From the NCBI GenBank assembly GCA_012026795.1, contig VEPM01000016.1, forward strand, positions 23,965 through 87,964: a stretch of DNA of 64,000 nt. Reading direction: 5' to 3'. A model generated the notes under the pieces. That model was not told the origin of the DNA and searched no databases. It was given only the letters and a program-made list of their open reading frames with translations. A program made the position numbers and the translations under genes. Positions 52,514 to 61,047 of this stretch are shown here, piece after piece. Source of the DNA: Candidatus Methanoperedens sp. Lineage in GTDB: Archaea > Halobacteriota > Methanosarcinia > Methanosarcinales > Methanoperedenaceae. Positions within the stretch are counted from its first letter, which is position 1, and each line of letters begins with the position of its first letter.

Positions 52514-52678
52514 TTAGCCACCGCATTGCTGTTGAGGAGATTTTCTTTTGTTATCTATATCAGACGCATATTCTTCGGCATGTTTATCTGAGCAAAAATG
52601 CTTCCCAAAACGCTGAGGTGCCGTCTTCTTGTCAACCTTTATGCCGCATTTTTCACAATATTTGTCAAAAAAGCCCAA
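52514..52678 (-). CDS. small TRASH-like zinc protein
   Basis: A TTG start at 52678 behind an AGGAG site gives a 54-residue protein with DKYCEKCGIKVDKKTAPQRF followed by GKHFCSDKHAEEYA. Two Cys in CxxC and a later Cys with His are the TRASH/YHS-like treble-clef pattern. It lies upstream of the Met-rich gene on the same strand and could be its chaperone or regulator. It ends 86 bp before the Met-rich start. Confidence 0.55.
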   Translation of the reverse strand: MGFFDKYCEKCGIKVDKKTAPQRFGKHFCSDKHAEEYASDIDNKRKSPQQQCGG

Positions 52679-52833
52679 TTTTTCACTTCTCCTTATGAAT
52701 CTTTATGCGCGTTATATGTTATGCTATCTTAATGTTATTTTGCTTTAAATTAGTAAGATTTTCGATTGAATTGCTTTAAATTTTTAAGGCAAAACTTATT
52801 AATACAACTAATTCGGTATACCATAACTATACT

Positions 52834-52847
52834 TTAGGTAATCCTAA
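52834..52847. promoter_or_regulatory. DtxR/IdeR-like box before the FTR1 fusion gene
   Basis: TTAGG-TAAT-CCTAA is an inverted repeat of the type bound by iron-dependent DtxR/MDR1 regulators in archaea. It ends 14 bp before the ATG at 52862, overlapping the expected transcription start. Binding would shut off the gene when iron is plentiful. Confidence 0.6.
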
Positions 52848-52861
52848 TAGAAGGTAATAGG

Positions 52862-54943
52862 ATGATAGAATCATTTGTGATAACTTTAAGGGAAGGAACA
52901 GAGGCAGCACTAATAATTGGCATTTTGGCTGCTTATCTTGGAAAAATAGGCAGGAAAGATCTTTACAGATACCTGTATATCGGCACAGCCGCAGCAGTTG
53001 CAGCAAGTATCCTTGTGGCATTGATTTTTGGAGAGCTGTATAAGGTATCGGGAGTGGCTTTCGAGGGTATTGCCGCACTTTCTGCTGTTGCTGTTTTAAC
53101 CTACATGATATTCTGGATGTCCAGGCATTCCAGAGAAATCAAAGGGGAGCTTCATGAGAAAGTTGAGAGTATTATATCTTCAAGGCGAGTTTTCGGAATA
53201 GCCGGATTAGCATTCCTGTCTGTTTTCAGGGAGGGTGTGGAGACTGTTCTTTTTCTTGGAGGAACACTGGCAGCATCCTCTTTGAACAGTGTTTTAACAG
53301 GAACGCTGCTTGGCATAGCTACTACTGCATTTTTCACAGGGTTAATGTTCAAAGGCATGTACACGCTCGATCTCAGAAAATTCTTCAAATACACTGGATT
53401 TATTTTGATCGTTTTCGCTGCTGGATTAACAGGACAAGCGACCCGCGCATTGCAGGCGGCAGGTCTTCTTCCAGGCACCATTGCAGCCTGGGATACAAGT
53501 CAGGTTATAAGCGAAAACAGCGTATTGGGCAGTTTGTTTTCTGCCCTTTTTGGTTACAGCAGCCAGCCTTCTGTTTTGCAGGTTATGTTCTATCTTACTT
53601 ACCTGGCGCTCATAGGATACCTGTCGATTGATTTCACAGGATACATTAAAGAAAAAGATTATGCAGACCCTTTCAGCCCTCTGAAAAGCCAGCACTGGTT
53701 TTATGGTTTTGTGCAAAGCCGGTGGGTGCCCAATATCATGCTGATCCTCACGGGGATATTTTTCGCTTTCCTGCTGGTAGCAGGCTATTTCGGCATTGGC
53801 ATCGGTCCTTTTCAGGGAGGATACCTGAGGCTAGGACAGTTCTATTTGAAAGGAGCTGATAACAATCTCTGGAATTTTGTTATCTGGATAATCTGGCTGC
53901 CGTTGGTTTCTGTATCCGCGGTGTTTTTGGGACGTTTCTGGTGCGGCAACCTCTGCCCATTGAGAGGTATTGCGGATGCTACCCGCTTTGTATCGGATAA
54001 ACTTCTTGGAAAAGCATCCAATGCACCATACATAAGAGCCGGCTGGATACTGCCAGTTTCTTTTGTCGCTATCACAATTATTATAAAGTCCAGTCCGTTC
54101 CAATCTGTGGCGCGCCTCGGAACCACGCTGTTTATTTCGATATTCCTGCTGGCAGTGGCAGTTAGCTTTCTCTTTAGAAAGGGCGCATGGTGCAGGTATC
54201 TGTGCCCTATCGGAGGCTGGCTTGCAAGAATCGCCAGACTGAGCATATTAGGGATACGCCCCAGGCACATTATTTGCGAAAATTGCAGTACAAAAGAATG
54301 CCTTACAGGTACAAGGAGAGCAGGAACATGCCCCATGTTCCTAAATCCTAACCAGCTTGATTCCAATAGATACTGCCTGCAATGCTGGAACTGTGTTAAG
54401 AACTGCCCTCGTGACGGCATGCATATCGGACTTCGCGTACCTGGCGCTGAGGTGCTTAAACCTTACTCCCCTGATATATGGGAATCGATATTCATCGCAG
54501 GCTTGATAGGCATGTATATGGCGTTCATCAGATGGGAAGTAGTACTTCCTGAACTGCCTTTCCCCTTTTTTGCTCTCGGATCTATGATTCTCACAGCGTC
54601 GCTTTACTTAATCGTATGCACAATAGCCTCGGCTTTAAGCGGCATCAAATACAAGGAAGCTATCACCAATTTCGGTTATATCTTTCTCCCCTTAGAAGTA
54701 GGCACGGCTATTATTGCGATGGGCGACGATTCTCTTGAGTTCTTCAATATACTTGTGCCTGCATCGATTATCCTGCTTGGCAGCACATTTATCTGGAGCA
54801 TGATTTTGGGCGCCTCCATAACCAAGAATCATGCAGGTAAAAAGGCGGTATTTGCTTTTGTTCCTGTAGCGTTTGCTCTTACAGGGATACTTCTATTATG
54901 GCTTAGCTGGTTTGCATCCGGCAATGTGATTGATCTCACTTAA
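52862..54943 (+). CDS. FTR1 iron permease fused to a NapH-like polyferredoxin
   Basis: Residues ~1-280 are an FTR1/EfeU permease with both REGxE motifs (TLREGTEAALIIG and VFREGVETVLFLG) in membrane helices. Residues ~280-690 are a NapH-like module: FWCGNLCPLRG, WCRYLCPIGG, a Cys-rich CENCSTKECLTGTRRAGTCP and CLQCWNCVKNCPRDG, with more membrane helices. FTR1 takes up iron after oxidation of Fe(II); joining it to an electron-transfer module in one chain suggests that iron redox and uptake are directly coupled. The DtxR-like box upstream supports iron control. It ends with a 4-bp convergent overlap. Confidence 0.88.
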   Translation: MIESFVITLREGTEAALIIGILAAYLGKIGRKDLYRYLYIGTAAAVAASILVALIFGELYKVSGVAFEGIAALSAVAVLTYMIFWMSRHSREIKGELHEKVESIISSRRVFGIAGLAFLSVFREGVETVLFLGGTLAASSLNSVLTGTLLGIATTAFFTGLMFKGMYTLDLRKFFKYTGFILIVFAAGLTGQATRALQAAGLLPGTIAAWDTSQVISENSVLGSLFSALFGYSSQPSVLQVMFYLTYLALIGYLSIDFTGYIKEKDYADPFSPLKSQHWFYGFVQSRWVPNIMLILTGIFFAFLLVAGYFGIGIGPFQGGYLRLGQFYLKGADNNLWNFVIWIIWLPLVSVSAVFLGRFWCGNLCPLRGIADATRFVSDKLLGKASNAPYIRAGWILPVSFVAITIIIKSSPFQSVARLGTTLFISIFLLAVAVSFLFRKGAWCRYLCPIGGWLARIARLSILGIRPRHIICENCSTKECLTGTRRAGTCPMFLNPNQLDSNRYCLQCWNCVKNCPRDGMHIGLRVPGAEVLKPYSPDIWESIFIAGLIGMYMAFIRWEVVLPELPFPFFALGSMILTASLYLIVCTIASALSGIKYKEAITNFGYIFLPLEVGTAIIAMGDDSLEFFNILVPASIILLGSTFIWSMILGASITKNHAGKKAVFAFVPVAFALTGILLLWLSWFASGNVIDLT

Positions 54944-55179
54944 TGAGCCTCAAGCTTTCTAAGCTCACCCCCCGCAAACTGCCCTGCAAAATCGGATATC
55001 ATAAGTAGTGGTACAACAGTCCAGCCGAAACCTGAAAGTACTCTCAATAAAAAAATGAATGGTACAGGAATATGCACAGCCATCATCCATCTTTTGGAAA
55101 ACCTAGCGGCACTATACCTCCAGTAGCCGAAAGGCAGGTTAATCAAAAAGACTAATAGCATTAATTCTATTATAGACAT
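54940..55179 (-). CDS. small two- to three-helix membrane protein
   Basis: The 79-residue product is hydrophobic (IIELMLLVFLINLPFGYWRY and PVPFIFLLRVLSGFGWTVVP) with a polar end. It is convergent with the FTR1 fusion (4-bp overlap) and divergent from the macB operon, so the palindromic operators at 55302-55343 may serve it too. No family is recognised. Confidence 0.55.
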   Translation of the reverse strand: MSIIELMLLVFLINLPFGYWRYSAARFSKRWMMAVHIPVPFIFLLRVLSGFGWTVVPLLMISDFAGQFAGGELRKLEAH

Positions 55180-55301
55180 TACTATGCACCGATTGTTTCC
55201 ATAATAGGTGATTCTTCTCTTTATATTAATCTCATTTGTGCTTTAAAAATCCAATGAAATAAATAACCAGACTTTAATTTTTTAAACCGCAAACTATTTA
55301 C

Positions 55302-55343
55302 TTTACACTACTTGTAAAGTAAATAGTTTACATTGCCTGTAAA
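55302..55343. promoter_or_regulatory. tandem TTTACA-N5-TGTAAA operators before the macB operon
   Basis: Two perfect palindromes stand 25 bp apart: TTTACACTACTTGTAAA (55302-55318) and TTTACATTGCCTGTAAA (55327-55343). The second ends 39 bp before the preferred start at 55382. Their arrangement is like that at ccmE, so the same regulator should bind both. Confidence 0.78.
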
Positions 55344-55381
55344 GTAATCGAAAGTTGAGCACAATATATCAGGAGGCATCT

Positions 55382-56050
55382 TTGGACATTATTGAACTTG
55401 ATGACGTATGGAAGATATACAGAATGGGTGAAGTGGAAGTTCCGGCACTTAAAGGCCTGAGCTTAAAGATAAAACCTGGTGAATTCCTGGCTCTCATGGG
55501 GCCAAGCGGAAGCGGCAAATCAACAGCATTGAACATGATAGGCTGTCTTGATATACCGACAAAAGGCAGGGTGTTCCTTGAAGGACAGGATATTGCTGCC
55601 CTTACAGAATTGGAACTCTCCCGTATAAGAGGTAAGAAAATAGGTTTTGTCTTTCAATCCCACAATCTCTATCCAACGTTAACAGCTCTTGAAAATGTCC
55701 AGTTACCCATGAGAGTACATGAGTTCGCTGAAGAAGAGATCTGGGACAGGTCAGAGGAATTGCTGCAACTTGTTGGCCTTTCCGGCCGCGCAAATCATTA
55801 TCCTTCCCAGCTGTCAGGAGGCCAGAGCCAGAGAGTAGCGATTGCAAGAGCTCTCTCTACAAATCCCTTATTAATTTTAGCTGATGAGCCAACCGGTAAT
55901 CTCGATACGGAAGCAGGAAAAGAGGTACTGGATATTTTCACAGACCTGAATGCAAAAGGCGTCACGATCGCCATGATCACTCATGATGAAAAAATTGCGG
56001 GAAGGGCGAATAAAACTGTGAGAATGATAGACGGAAAACTTGCATCATAA
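55382..56050 (+). CDS. macB: ABC exporter ATPase, MacB/LolD type
   Basis: The protein has Walker A GPSGSGKSTALN, the Q-loop VFQSHNLYPT, the signature LSGGQSQRVAIARAL and Walker B LLILADEPTGNLD, then a His in MITHDEK. This is the MacB/LolD group. A GGAGG site stands before the TTG at 55382 (LDIIELDDVWKIYR), which I prefer to the TTG at 55355. The permease gene lies two genes downstream, with an exported protein between. Export of a peptide, lipoprotein or metal complex is likely. Confidence 0.9.
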   Translation: MDIIELDDVWKIYRMGEVEVPALKGLSLKIKPGEFLALMGPSGSGKSTALNMIGCLDIPTKGRVFLEGQDIAALTELELSRIRGKKIGFVFQSHNLYPTLTALENVQLPMRVHEFAEEEIWDRSEELLQLVGLSGRANHYPSQLSGGQSQRVAIARALSTNPLLILADEPTGNLDTEAGKEVLDIFTDLNAKGVTIAMITHDEKIAGRANKTVRMIDGKLAS

Positions 56051-56065
56051 CGGAGTAATGAATCT

Positions 56066-57319
56066 ATGAATCATATAAGAAAATGTGTTATCTTTTTGCT
56101 GATCCTGCTGCTATTTTTGCAGGGAACGGCCGCATCGACTGATTATCTTGTAACTGAACATGAACCGGTATATCCGGGAGATACGGTCTTTGTTTGGGTC
56201 CCGATCAATAACATTGGCTATGGCACATCGATGGTAGACACTGTTGTGAAACTGGTTCCGGCAAATAATGCTACGGAAAAAACCATACACGTTCTGGATA
56301 CTGAAGTGTCACTCGGCAATATGGATGACTGGAATGACATGCGAACAGCCAGTTTTAAAGTCCATATAGATCAAAATACACTGGAAGGAGAATACGAGTT
56401 TACCGTATATGTCACCACAAAAGATAAAGAGAGCGACAGAATCACCACAGTAGCGTTAAAAGACAGGATACTCGTCATTAAAGGCACGCCGATTGTAACA
56501 CTCTCAAACACTTCTATCTCTGCTATCGCACCGGGATCTACAAATGAAGTTATATTAAAATTCAAGAACGAAGGATCGGGCGTTGCAAGAAATCTCTACG
56601 TTGATATCAACACTGGCAGTGAACACCTTGCATCAGTATTTTCAATAACAGGGTCAGGTACACGATTTTTCCTTGGAAGTCTCAAGCCCGGTGAAGAGGC
56701 AAAGATCAAATTCGATATGATAGTTGATTCGCAGGCGCAGACCGGTGTCTATAATATACCCATCAAGATATCAGGGATCAATTACTCTGTAAGTGATTCC
56801 ATCGGATTGGGTGTTGCAGGGATCACGGATTTTGAGTTAAGTTACCAGGAATCGGGAAGCAGTTTTCTCCTCAGTGTATCCAATATAGGGGTAAATCCGG
56901 CTAAAGCGGTTAGCGTGGAAATACCACCCCAGAACAGTTTCAGTGTTTCCGGGAGCAATACACAGGTGATAGGCAATTTGAACTCCGGAGACTATACTTC
57001 TGCAAATTTCCAGGTCTCTCAGGCCGGAAGATCTGATATGGCAATAAAAATACTGTATACGGATGCTGCCGGTGTGCGAAGATCGATAGATAAGAAGCTT
57101 CCTGTAAGACTTTCCGGCGGGATGGCTGGCGCCACATCTAAGGATTCTAATGACCAGCATGCGGCTATGCATGGTGGAGGAACGAATTATTCCGGACTGG
57201 CGCTTAGCTTTGCTCCCTATATCGGGATCGTGCTTCTTGGCATCATTGGTTTCTGGCAGCGAAAGAGCATCACCGGGATGTACCAGAGGATGAAATTCCA
57301 GAGGCAGAGAAGAAAATGA
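56066..57319 (+). CDS. exported CARDB/NEW3-type protein of the ABC operon
   Basis: A signal peptide (IFLLILLLFLQGTAASTDYL) leads three Ig-like adhesion domains of the CARDB/NEW3 type (DTVFVWVPINNIGYGTSMVD, SNTSISAIAPGSTNEVILKF, FELSYQESGSSFLLSVSNIG). A Met/His patch (HAAMHGGG) precedes one membrane helix and a basic tail. It takes the place of the MacA-like adaptor found in bacterial exporters. It overlaps the permease gene by 4 bp. Confidence 0.78.
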   Translation: MNHIRKCVIFLLILLLFLQGTAASTDYLVTEHEPVYPGDTVFVWVPINNIGYGTSMVDTVVKLVPANNATEKTIHVLDTEVSLGNMDDWNDMRTASFKVHIDQNTLEGEYEFTVYVTTKDKESDRITTVALKDRILVIKGTPIVTLSNTSISAIAPGSTNEVILKFKNEGSGVARNLYVDINTGSEHLASVFSITGSGTRFFLGSLKPGEEAKIKFDMIVDSQAQTGVYNIPIKISGINYSVSDSIGLGVAGITDFELSYQESGSSFLLSVSNIGVNPAKAVSVEIPPQNSFSVSGSNTQVIGNLNSGDYTSANFQVSQAGRSDMAIKILYTDAAGVRRSIDKKLPVRLSGGMAGATSKDSNDQHAAMHGGGTNYSGLALSFAPYIGIVLLGIIGFWQRKSITGMYQRMKFQRQRRK

Positions 57320-58572
57320 GGCTTCTGGATATCTTCCTTCTTTCTCTTTCCCACGTAAGGAAAAGCAGGATGAGAAGCTGGCTTACCATTGTGGGCGTGA
57401 TCATAGGCGTCGCCTCGGTCGTCGCCATTATTTCCATAGGGCAGGGAATGAAGGAAAATGTGCAGCAAAGGCTCGGCGGCTTTGGCGCTGATATAATAAC
57501 CGTGATCCCTGGATATTTCAGGGCAACAGGTGTGCATAGCGAGATGCATACAGACAGGTCTGTTAGCACGAGTTCTTCGATCAACCTCACAGATAAAGAT
57601 TACAGGGTGATCAAACAGGTGCCTGGAGTGATGTACGTAAACGGGCTTGTTTCAGGTAAAGCCGACCTGAAATATGATAATGAAAAAACAGTTGTATCAG
57701 TGACCGGCGTCGATACTTCGGTCTGGAGACAGATGGATAATACAGGATTAGATGATGGAAGGTATCTCCAGTCCGGAGATTCTAATTCGATCGTCGTGGG
57801 GTATAATCTTGCTTATGGGGCTTTCCTTCAACCAATAACGCTTAACCGTCCAATTACTATCGGGGGGAAAAATTTCAGGGTTGTGGGTATTCTCAAGCAG
57901 TCAGGTGGATTAGGAGGTGGCAGTGATACAGGGATTTATATGCCCGCTGAGATAGCAAGAGAAGTTATCACTGAAAAAGTAGCAAGTAATCAGTTTACAT
58001 CTATGGTCATTAAAGCAACGGATGCCTCTCTTGTAGAATACCTGAAAGCTGATATTGAGCAGAAGCTTATGAGTTCAAGGCAGGTAAATCCACGAACAAA
58101 GGATTTTACAGTCATAGCATCTGCCCTAATCCGTGAACAGATGTCGGGTGTGACCCAGACTTTATCACTGTTTTTAAGTGCGATAGCTGCTGTCTCGCTT
58201 CTTGTGGGAGCAATAGGTATAGCCAACACCATGTTCATGTCGGTCATGGAACGAACCAGGCAGATAGGGTTATTGAAGGCAATTGGAACAAGTGAACGTG
58301 AGATCATGAAACTTTTCCTTATCGAGTCAGGAATATTCGGGCTCGTGGGCGGGATAATTGGAGTAATATTTGGTGCTGCTATTTCCCTGCTAATCCCTTA
58401 TCTGGGAATCCAGGCGCTTGGATTTGGAGGAGATATGAGGGCGACGATCACTGCAGGAACCATCTTATTTGCCATTGGATTTTCGGTCGTGATAGGCATA
58501 CTATCAGGGATAATACCTGCCAGGCATGCAGCTAAGATGAGACCTGTGGATGCTATAAGATATGACCAGTGA
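57316..58572 (+). CDS. ABC exporter permease, MacB/FtsX type
   Basis: The first membrane helix (RSWLTIVGVIIGVASVVAII) is followed by a large extracellular MacB-PCD domain of ~200 residues and three C-terminal helices of the FtsX domain (MFMSVMERTRQIGLLKAIG is the conserved coupling motif). It is the partner of the ATPase at 55382. Length and topology are normal. MacB-type exporters act as mechanotransmitters rather than classic pumps. Confidence 0.9.
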   Translation: MRLLDIFLLSLSHVRKSRMRSWLTIVGVIIGVASVVAIISIGQGMKENVQQRLGGFGADIITVIPGYFRATGVHSEMHTDRSVSTSSSINLTDKDYRVIKQVPGVMYVNGLVSGKADLKYDNEKTVVSVTGVDTSVWRQMDNTGLDDGRYLQSGDSNSIVVGYNLAYGAFLQPITLNRPITIGGKNFRVVGILKQSGGLGGGSDTGIYMPAEIAREVITEKVASNQFTSMVIKATDASLVEYLKADIEQKLMSSRQVNPRTKDFTVIASALIREQMSGVTQTLSLFLSAIAAVSLLVGAIGIANTMFMSVMERTRQIGLLKAIGTSEREIMKLFLIESGIFGLVGGIIGVIFGAAISLLIPYLGIQALGFGGDMRATITAGTILFAIGFSVVIGILSGIIPARHAAKMRPVDAIRYDQ

Positions 58573-58645
58573 ATAAAGATTTCAATGTTGAGGGAATTGA
58601 TACCATTATGTTGATATGCTTATTGAATTGCCAGGAGGCGCAGAT

Positions 58646-58843
58646 ATGATCGAGGACGATCTGGATGCTATTGAAAAGGAGATGCTTGAGGATCTTAAAA
58701 AACCAAAAGGGAGAAGGATACTTATCTGTCCTGTCTGCGGCTCTGCCGGGGTCACATATTATATGGGCCTGAAAACAGGCTATCAGTACCAGTGCAATAG
58801 CTGTGATTATGTGGGGGCCGTGGTGCTGGAGATAGAATGTTAA
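58646..58843 (+). CDS. small zinc-ribbon protein following the ABC operon
   Basis: An AGGAGG site precedes ATG 58646. The 65-residue product has an acidic helix (MIEDDLDAIEKEMLEDLKKP) and a zinc ribbon (CPVCGSAGVTYYMGLKTGYQ, then CNSCDYVGAVVLE). It resembles archaeal transcription-factor-like or ribosomal-type ribbons. It follows the permease gene by 73 bp and may be in the same transcript. Confidence 0.7.
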   Translation: MIEDDLDAIEKEMLEDLKKPKGRRILICPVCGSAGVTYYMGLKTGYQYQCNSCDYVGAVVLEIEC

Positions 58844-58870
58844 TCCTTAATTTTAATAAAATTTTATAAT

Positions 58871-59650
58871 TTAGCCAATAAGAGCTTCGAGATTCGGAAG
58901 ATAACCAACCCCTCCGAATAGGAATAATATCCCCAGAACCATGCTGAAAGAACCTGTTACAAAAGCTGCAGAACGATAAAGTCTCTGACGTTTGGTAGAT
59001 TTTATGTAACCGTATGCTCCAAGAACACCCATGAGAGTGTTGGTTATCACAAGGCCCAGGGAATACACCACGATAATTATTGCTCCTACTTCAGTGCGTG
59101 CCGCAGCACCTGCGCTAATCGCCAGGGCAAAAAGCATCATCTGGCTGGGGGTCTCTGCGCCTACTCCGTGGATCATACCTATTACATATGATGCTCTGTT
59201 TCCGTACCCGTTTTTAAGAACATGATGGTGCTTTCGAGGGGTTCTGGTTAGCTTCGCTTTCAACCAGCTATACGAATTAAGAACCACGTTAGCTACCAGC
59301 GCCCACCTTGGCAGCATCCTGAAGTCCTCTCCTTTTTTCTTGTGAAGTGAATAGAAGACATAAATTCCAAGAATAATCAGCGTAACACCTACAATTGTTT
59401 CCATAAATCTATCAACGCCCTGCGGCAGTGTGAAACTCAAAAGCAATAAACCCATGGCAATGGCAGCGACCACGCTCGCGTGTCCCAGCCCATATAGTAA
59501 GCTCATAAATACACCCTTACCTATTTTGTTCTGCGTGCTTGTGATATCGCTGATAGCGGCTATATGATCCCAATCTACGCCGTGCCTGATTCCTGCTATT
59601 AATCCAGTTAATAGAAGTAAGGGTGTAGCCAAATCCAATCCTAATACCAT
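58871..59650 (-). CDS. NiCoT-type nickel/cobalt permease
   Basis: The membrane protein carries the HX4DH signature RHGVDWDHIAAISD in its second helix, the hallmark of NiCoT nickel/cobalt transporters. Further conserved parts are LYGLGHASVV and GMIHGVGAETPSQM. A His-rich cytoplasmic loop (TPRKHHHVLKNG) fits metal binding. A NikR-like operator lies 102 bp upstream. Nickel is needed for methyl-CoM reductase cofactor F430 and for hydrogenase or CO dehydrogenase. Confidence 0.88.
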   Translation of the reverse strand: MVLGLDLATPLLLLTGLIAGIRHGVDWDHIAAISDITSTQNKIGKGVFMSLLYGLGHASVVAAIAMGLLLLSFTLPQGVDRFMETIVGVTLIILGIYVFYSLHKKKGEDFRMLPRWALVANVVLNSYSWLKAKLTRTPRKHHHVLKNGYGNRASYVIGMIHGVGAETPSQMMLFALAISAGAAARTEVGAIIIVVYSLGLVITNTLMGVLGAYGYIKSTKRQRLYRSAAFVTGSFSMVLGILFLFGGVGYLPNLEALIG

Positions 59651-59751
59651 CGAATAATCCCTCTCTCTGGTCTGAATTCCGATTTAATTACCATTTTTAT
59701 CATTTTTTCCTCCTCTTATTAACACAATATTTGTGAAATATATTTAATTAA

Positions 59752-59777
59752 TGTTACAAAATTTCAACTTCGTAACA
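59752..59777. promoter_or_regulatory. NikR-like operator before the NiCoT gene
   Basis: TGTTAC and GTAACA stand as perfect inverted halves with 14 bases between. The known NikR consensus in several anaerobes is GTGTTAC-N13/14-GTAACAC. The site lies upstream of a nickel transporter gene and so fits the expected target. No nikR gene is in this window. Confidence 0.65.
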
Positions 59778-59868
59778 CTAATCTGTCATGATAATATGTC
59801 ATAAATAGATTGCGATTCAAATTTTAAAAACAAAAATCTTATAAAGAACTACTTACAAACAAAATACT

Positions 59869-60036
59869 ATGCCTATTGATCCGGTCTGCTGGATGCGTGT
59901 TGATAGAACAGCAGAATACACGGCCGGATATATGGGCCAAATGTATTACTTCTGCTCACCCAAGTGTAAAAAAGAATTTGAACTTTGTCCTGGAAAGTAT
60001 CTGGGCGTGAAAAGCCCGATGAAGATGCCTGAGTAG
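59869..60036 (+). CDS. small YHS-domain protein
   Basis: The 55-residue protein reads MPIDPVCWMRVDRTAEYTAG and YYFCSPKCKKEFELCPGKYL, a stand-alone YHS domain with its metal-binding Cys set. It is convergent with cbtA with 11 bp between the ends. It ends with TAG. The gene is very similar in layout to the YHS gene at 43847. Confidence 0.78.
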   Translation: MPIDPVCWMRVDRTAEYTAGYMGQMYYFCSPKCKKEFELCPGKYLGVKSPMKMPE

Positions 60037-60047
60037 GCAGGACGTTT

Positions 60048-60806
60048 TTAACAGATTGCTTTTTCTGAAATCCCAACTTGTGGTCTGAAATAGTCCAGTA
60101 TACCATTGGTCATAACTCCCATAATTGCCCAGAAGACAAACATGGCTCCAAGGCTTTCGACCCTATATCTCCATAGCAAATCGGAAGGAATTAACGGTAT
60201 GTTGGAATTAGAGGGCGACAACACGAATGCAATAATTATTATAACAACAAAGGCAAAAGCGCCGGTCGAAAGTCCTAACATGGAATTATATTCCAAGGAT
60301 AAAAGTGAATAGATTCCCCAGAAGGCTATTGAAGCAAGAATCCCTGCGATGATTATGGCAAAGAAGATGCTCTGCCTTGCCATCACAGGCAGCGAAGTTT
60401 CTATGCCAGGCGGGTTTGGCGGCAGATAGAGAGAAGGGACGAGCACTGCCACAAGGAAACCATTTAATGCCAGAATCAGACCTTTGAACTGAGTGTTTTT
60501 CACAGGAATCCTGTGTTGAACCATGGTATACACGAATGTAAATATTGTAGAGTAGAGGATTCCAAGCACGATTGCTCCAGCGAAAGTCCAGAAGTGAACA
60601 ATGTTCCTTGAAATTAATGGATGAGAATCTGGTATCTGGGCTTCGTAAGTTTCCGCTTCCAGTATAATTGGTGTTAGAAATAAAAGGAGAAGTCCTCCAA
60701 GGGTTGCGCCTGCTGCTATACCTGTGACAATCCCTGCTTTCAAGATCGATAAAAAATTCAGTGATCCTTTAATGGCAGGGGAAGCCTGCTGCGTGGCGTA
60801 GGTCAT
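60048..60806 (-). CDS. cbtA: cobalt/nickel transporter subunit CbtA
   Basis: The sequence has about seven membrane helices, starting SILKAGIVTGIAAGATLGGL, with the family features ISRNIVHFWTFAGAIVLG and VPSLYLPPNPPGIET. CbtA is a predicted B12-regulated cobalt transporter. I chose ATG 60806 behind a GAGGG site; it overlaps cbtB by 38 bp. The frame extends to 60848. Confidence 0.82.
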   Translation of the reverse strand: MTYATQQASPAIKGSLNFLSILKAGIVTGIAAGATLGGLLLLFLTPIILEAETYEAQIPDSHPLISRNIVHFWTFAGAIVLGILYSTIFTFVYTMVQHRIPVKNTQFKGLILALNGFLVAVLVPSLYLPPNPPGIETSLPVMARQSIFFAIIIAGILASIAFWGIYSLLSLEYNSMLGLSTGAFAFVVIIIIAFVLSPSNSNIPLIPSDLLWRYRVESLGAMFVFWAIMGVMTNGILDYFRPQVGISEKAIC

Positions 60807-60972
60807 GGAATCCCTCATGGAGTGCAGGGAAGCTTTCAAAGTTTGCAAATCCTATGATATAAATTGCAAGAACTATTGTCAGAAAAATTACAGCAAGCCT
60901 TGCGAGCATTGCATAGTCCAATTCGTATCGATACTCATATCCGTACCTGTATTCACTACTCATTTCTGTCAT
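60769..60972 (-). CDS. cbtB: cobalt/nickel transporter subunit CbtB
   Basis: The 67-residue protein has one membrane helix (LARLAVIFLTIVLAIYIIGF) and a His-rich C-terminus (ALHEGFHDLRHAAGFPCH), the CbtB signature that binds the metal ion. It lies upstream of and overlaps cbtA. A 75-bp divergent region separates it from the ArsR-type regulator. Confidence 0.88.
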   Translation of the reverse strand: MTEMSSEYRYGYEYRYELDYAMLARLAVIFLTIVLAIYIIGFANFESFPALHEGFHDLRHAAGFPCH

Positions 60973-61047
60973 ATTATACCTCTATTAAGCTGGATAAACA
61001 CTCAAGAGATAAAATATTTAACCTTTCAAGCAACAGTTGTTACCCAT

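Noticed and set aside
60805..61047. N-terminal extension of the ArsR-type regulator
   Set aside because: The frame runs antisense through cbtB and cbtA, and the winged helix begins exactly at ATG 61048.
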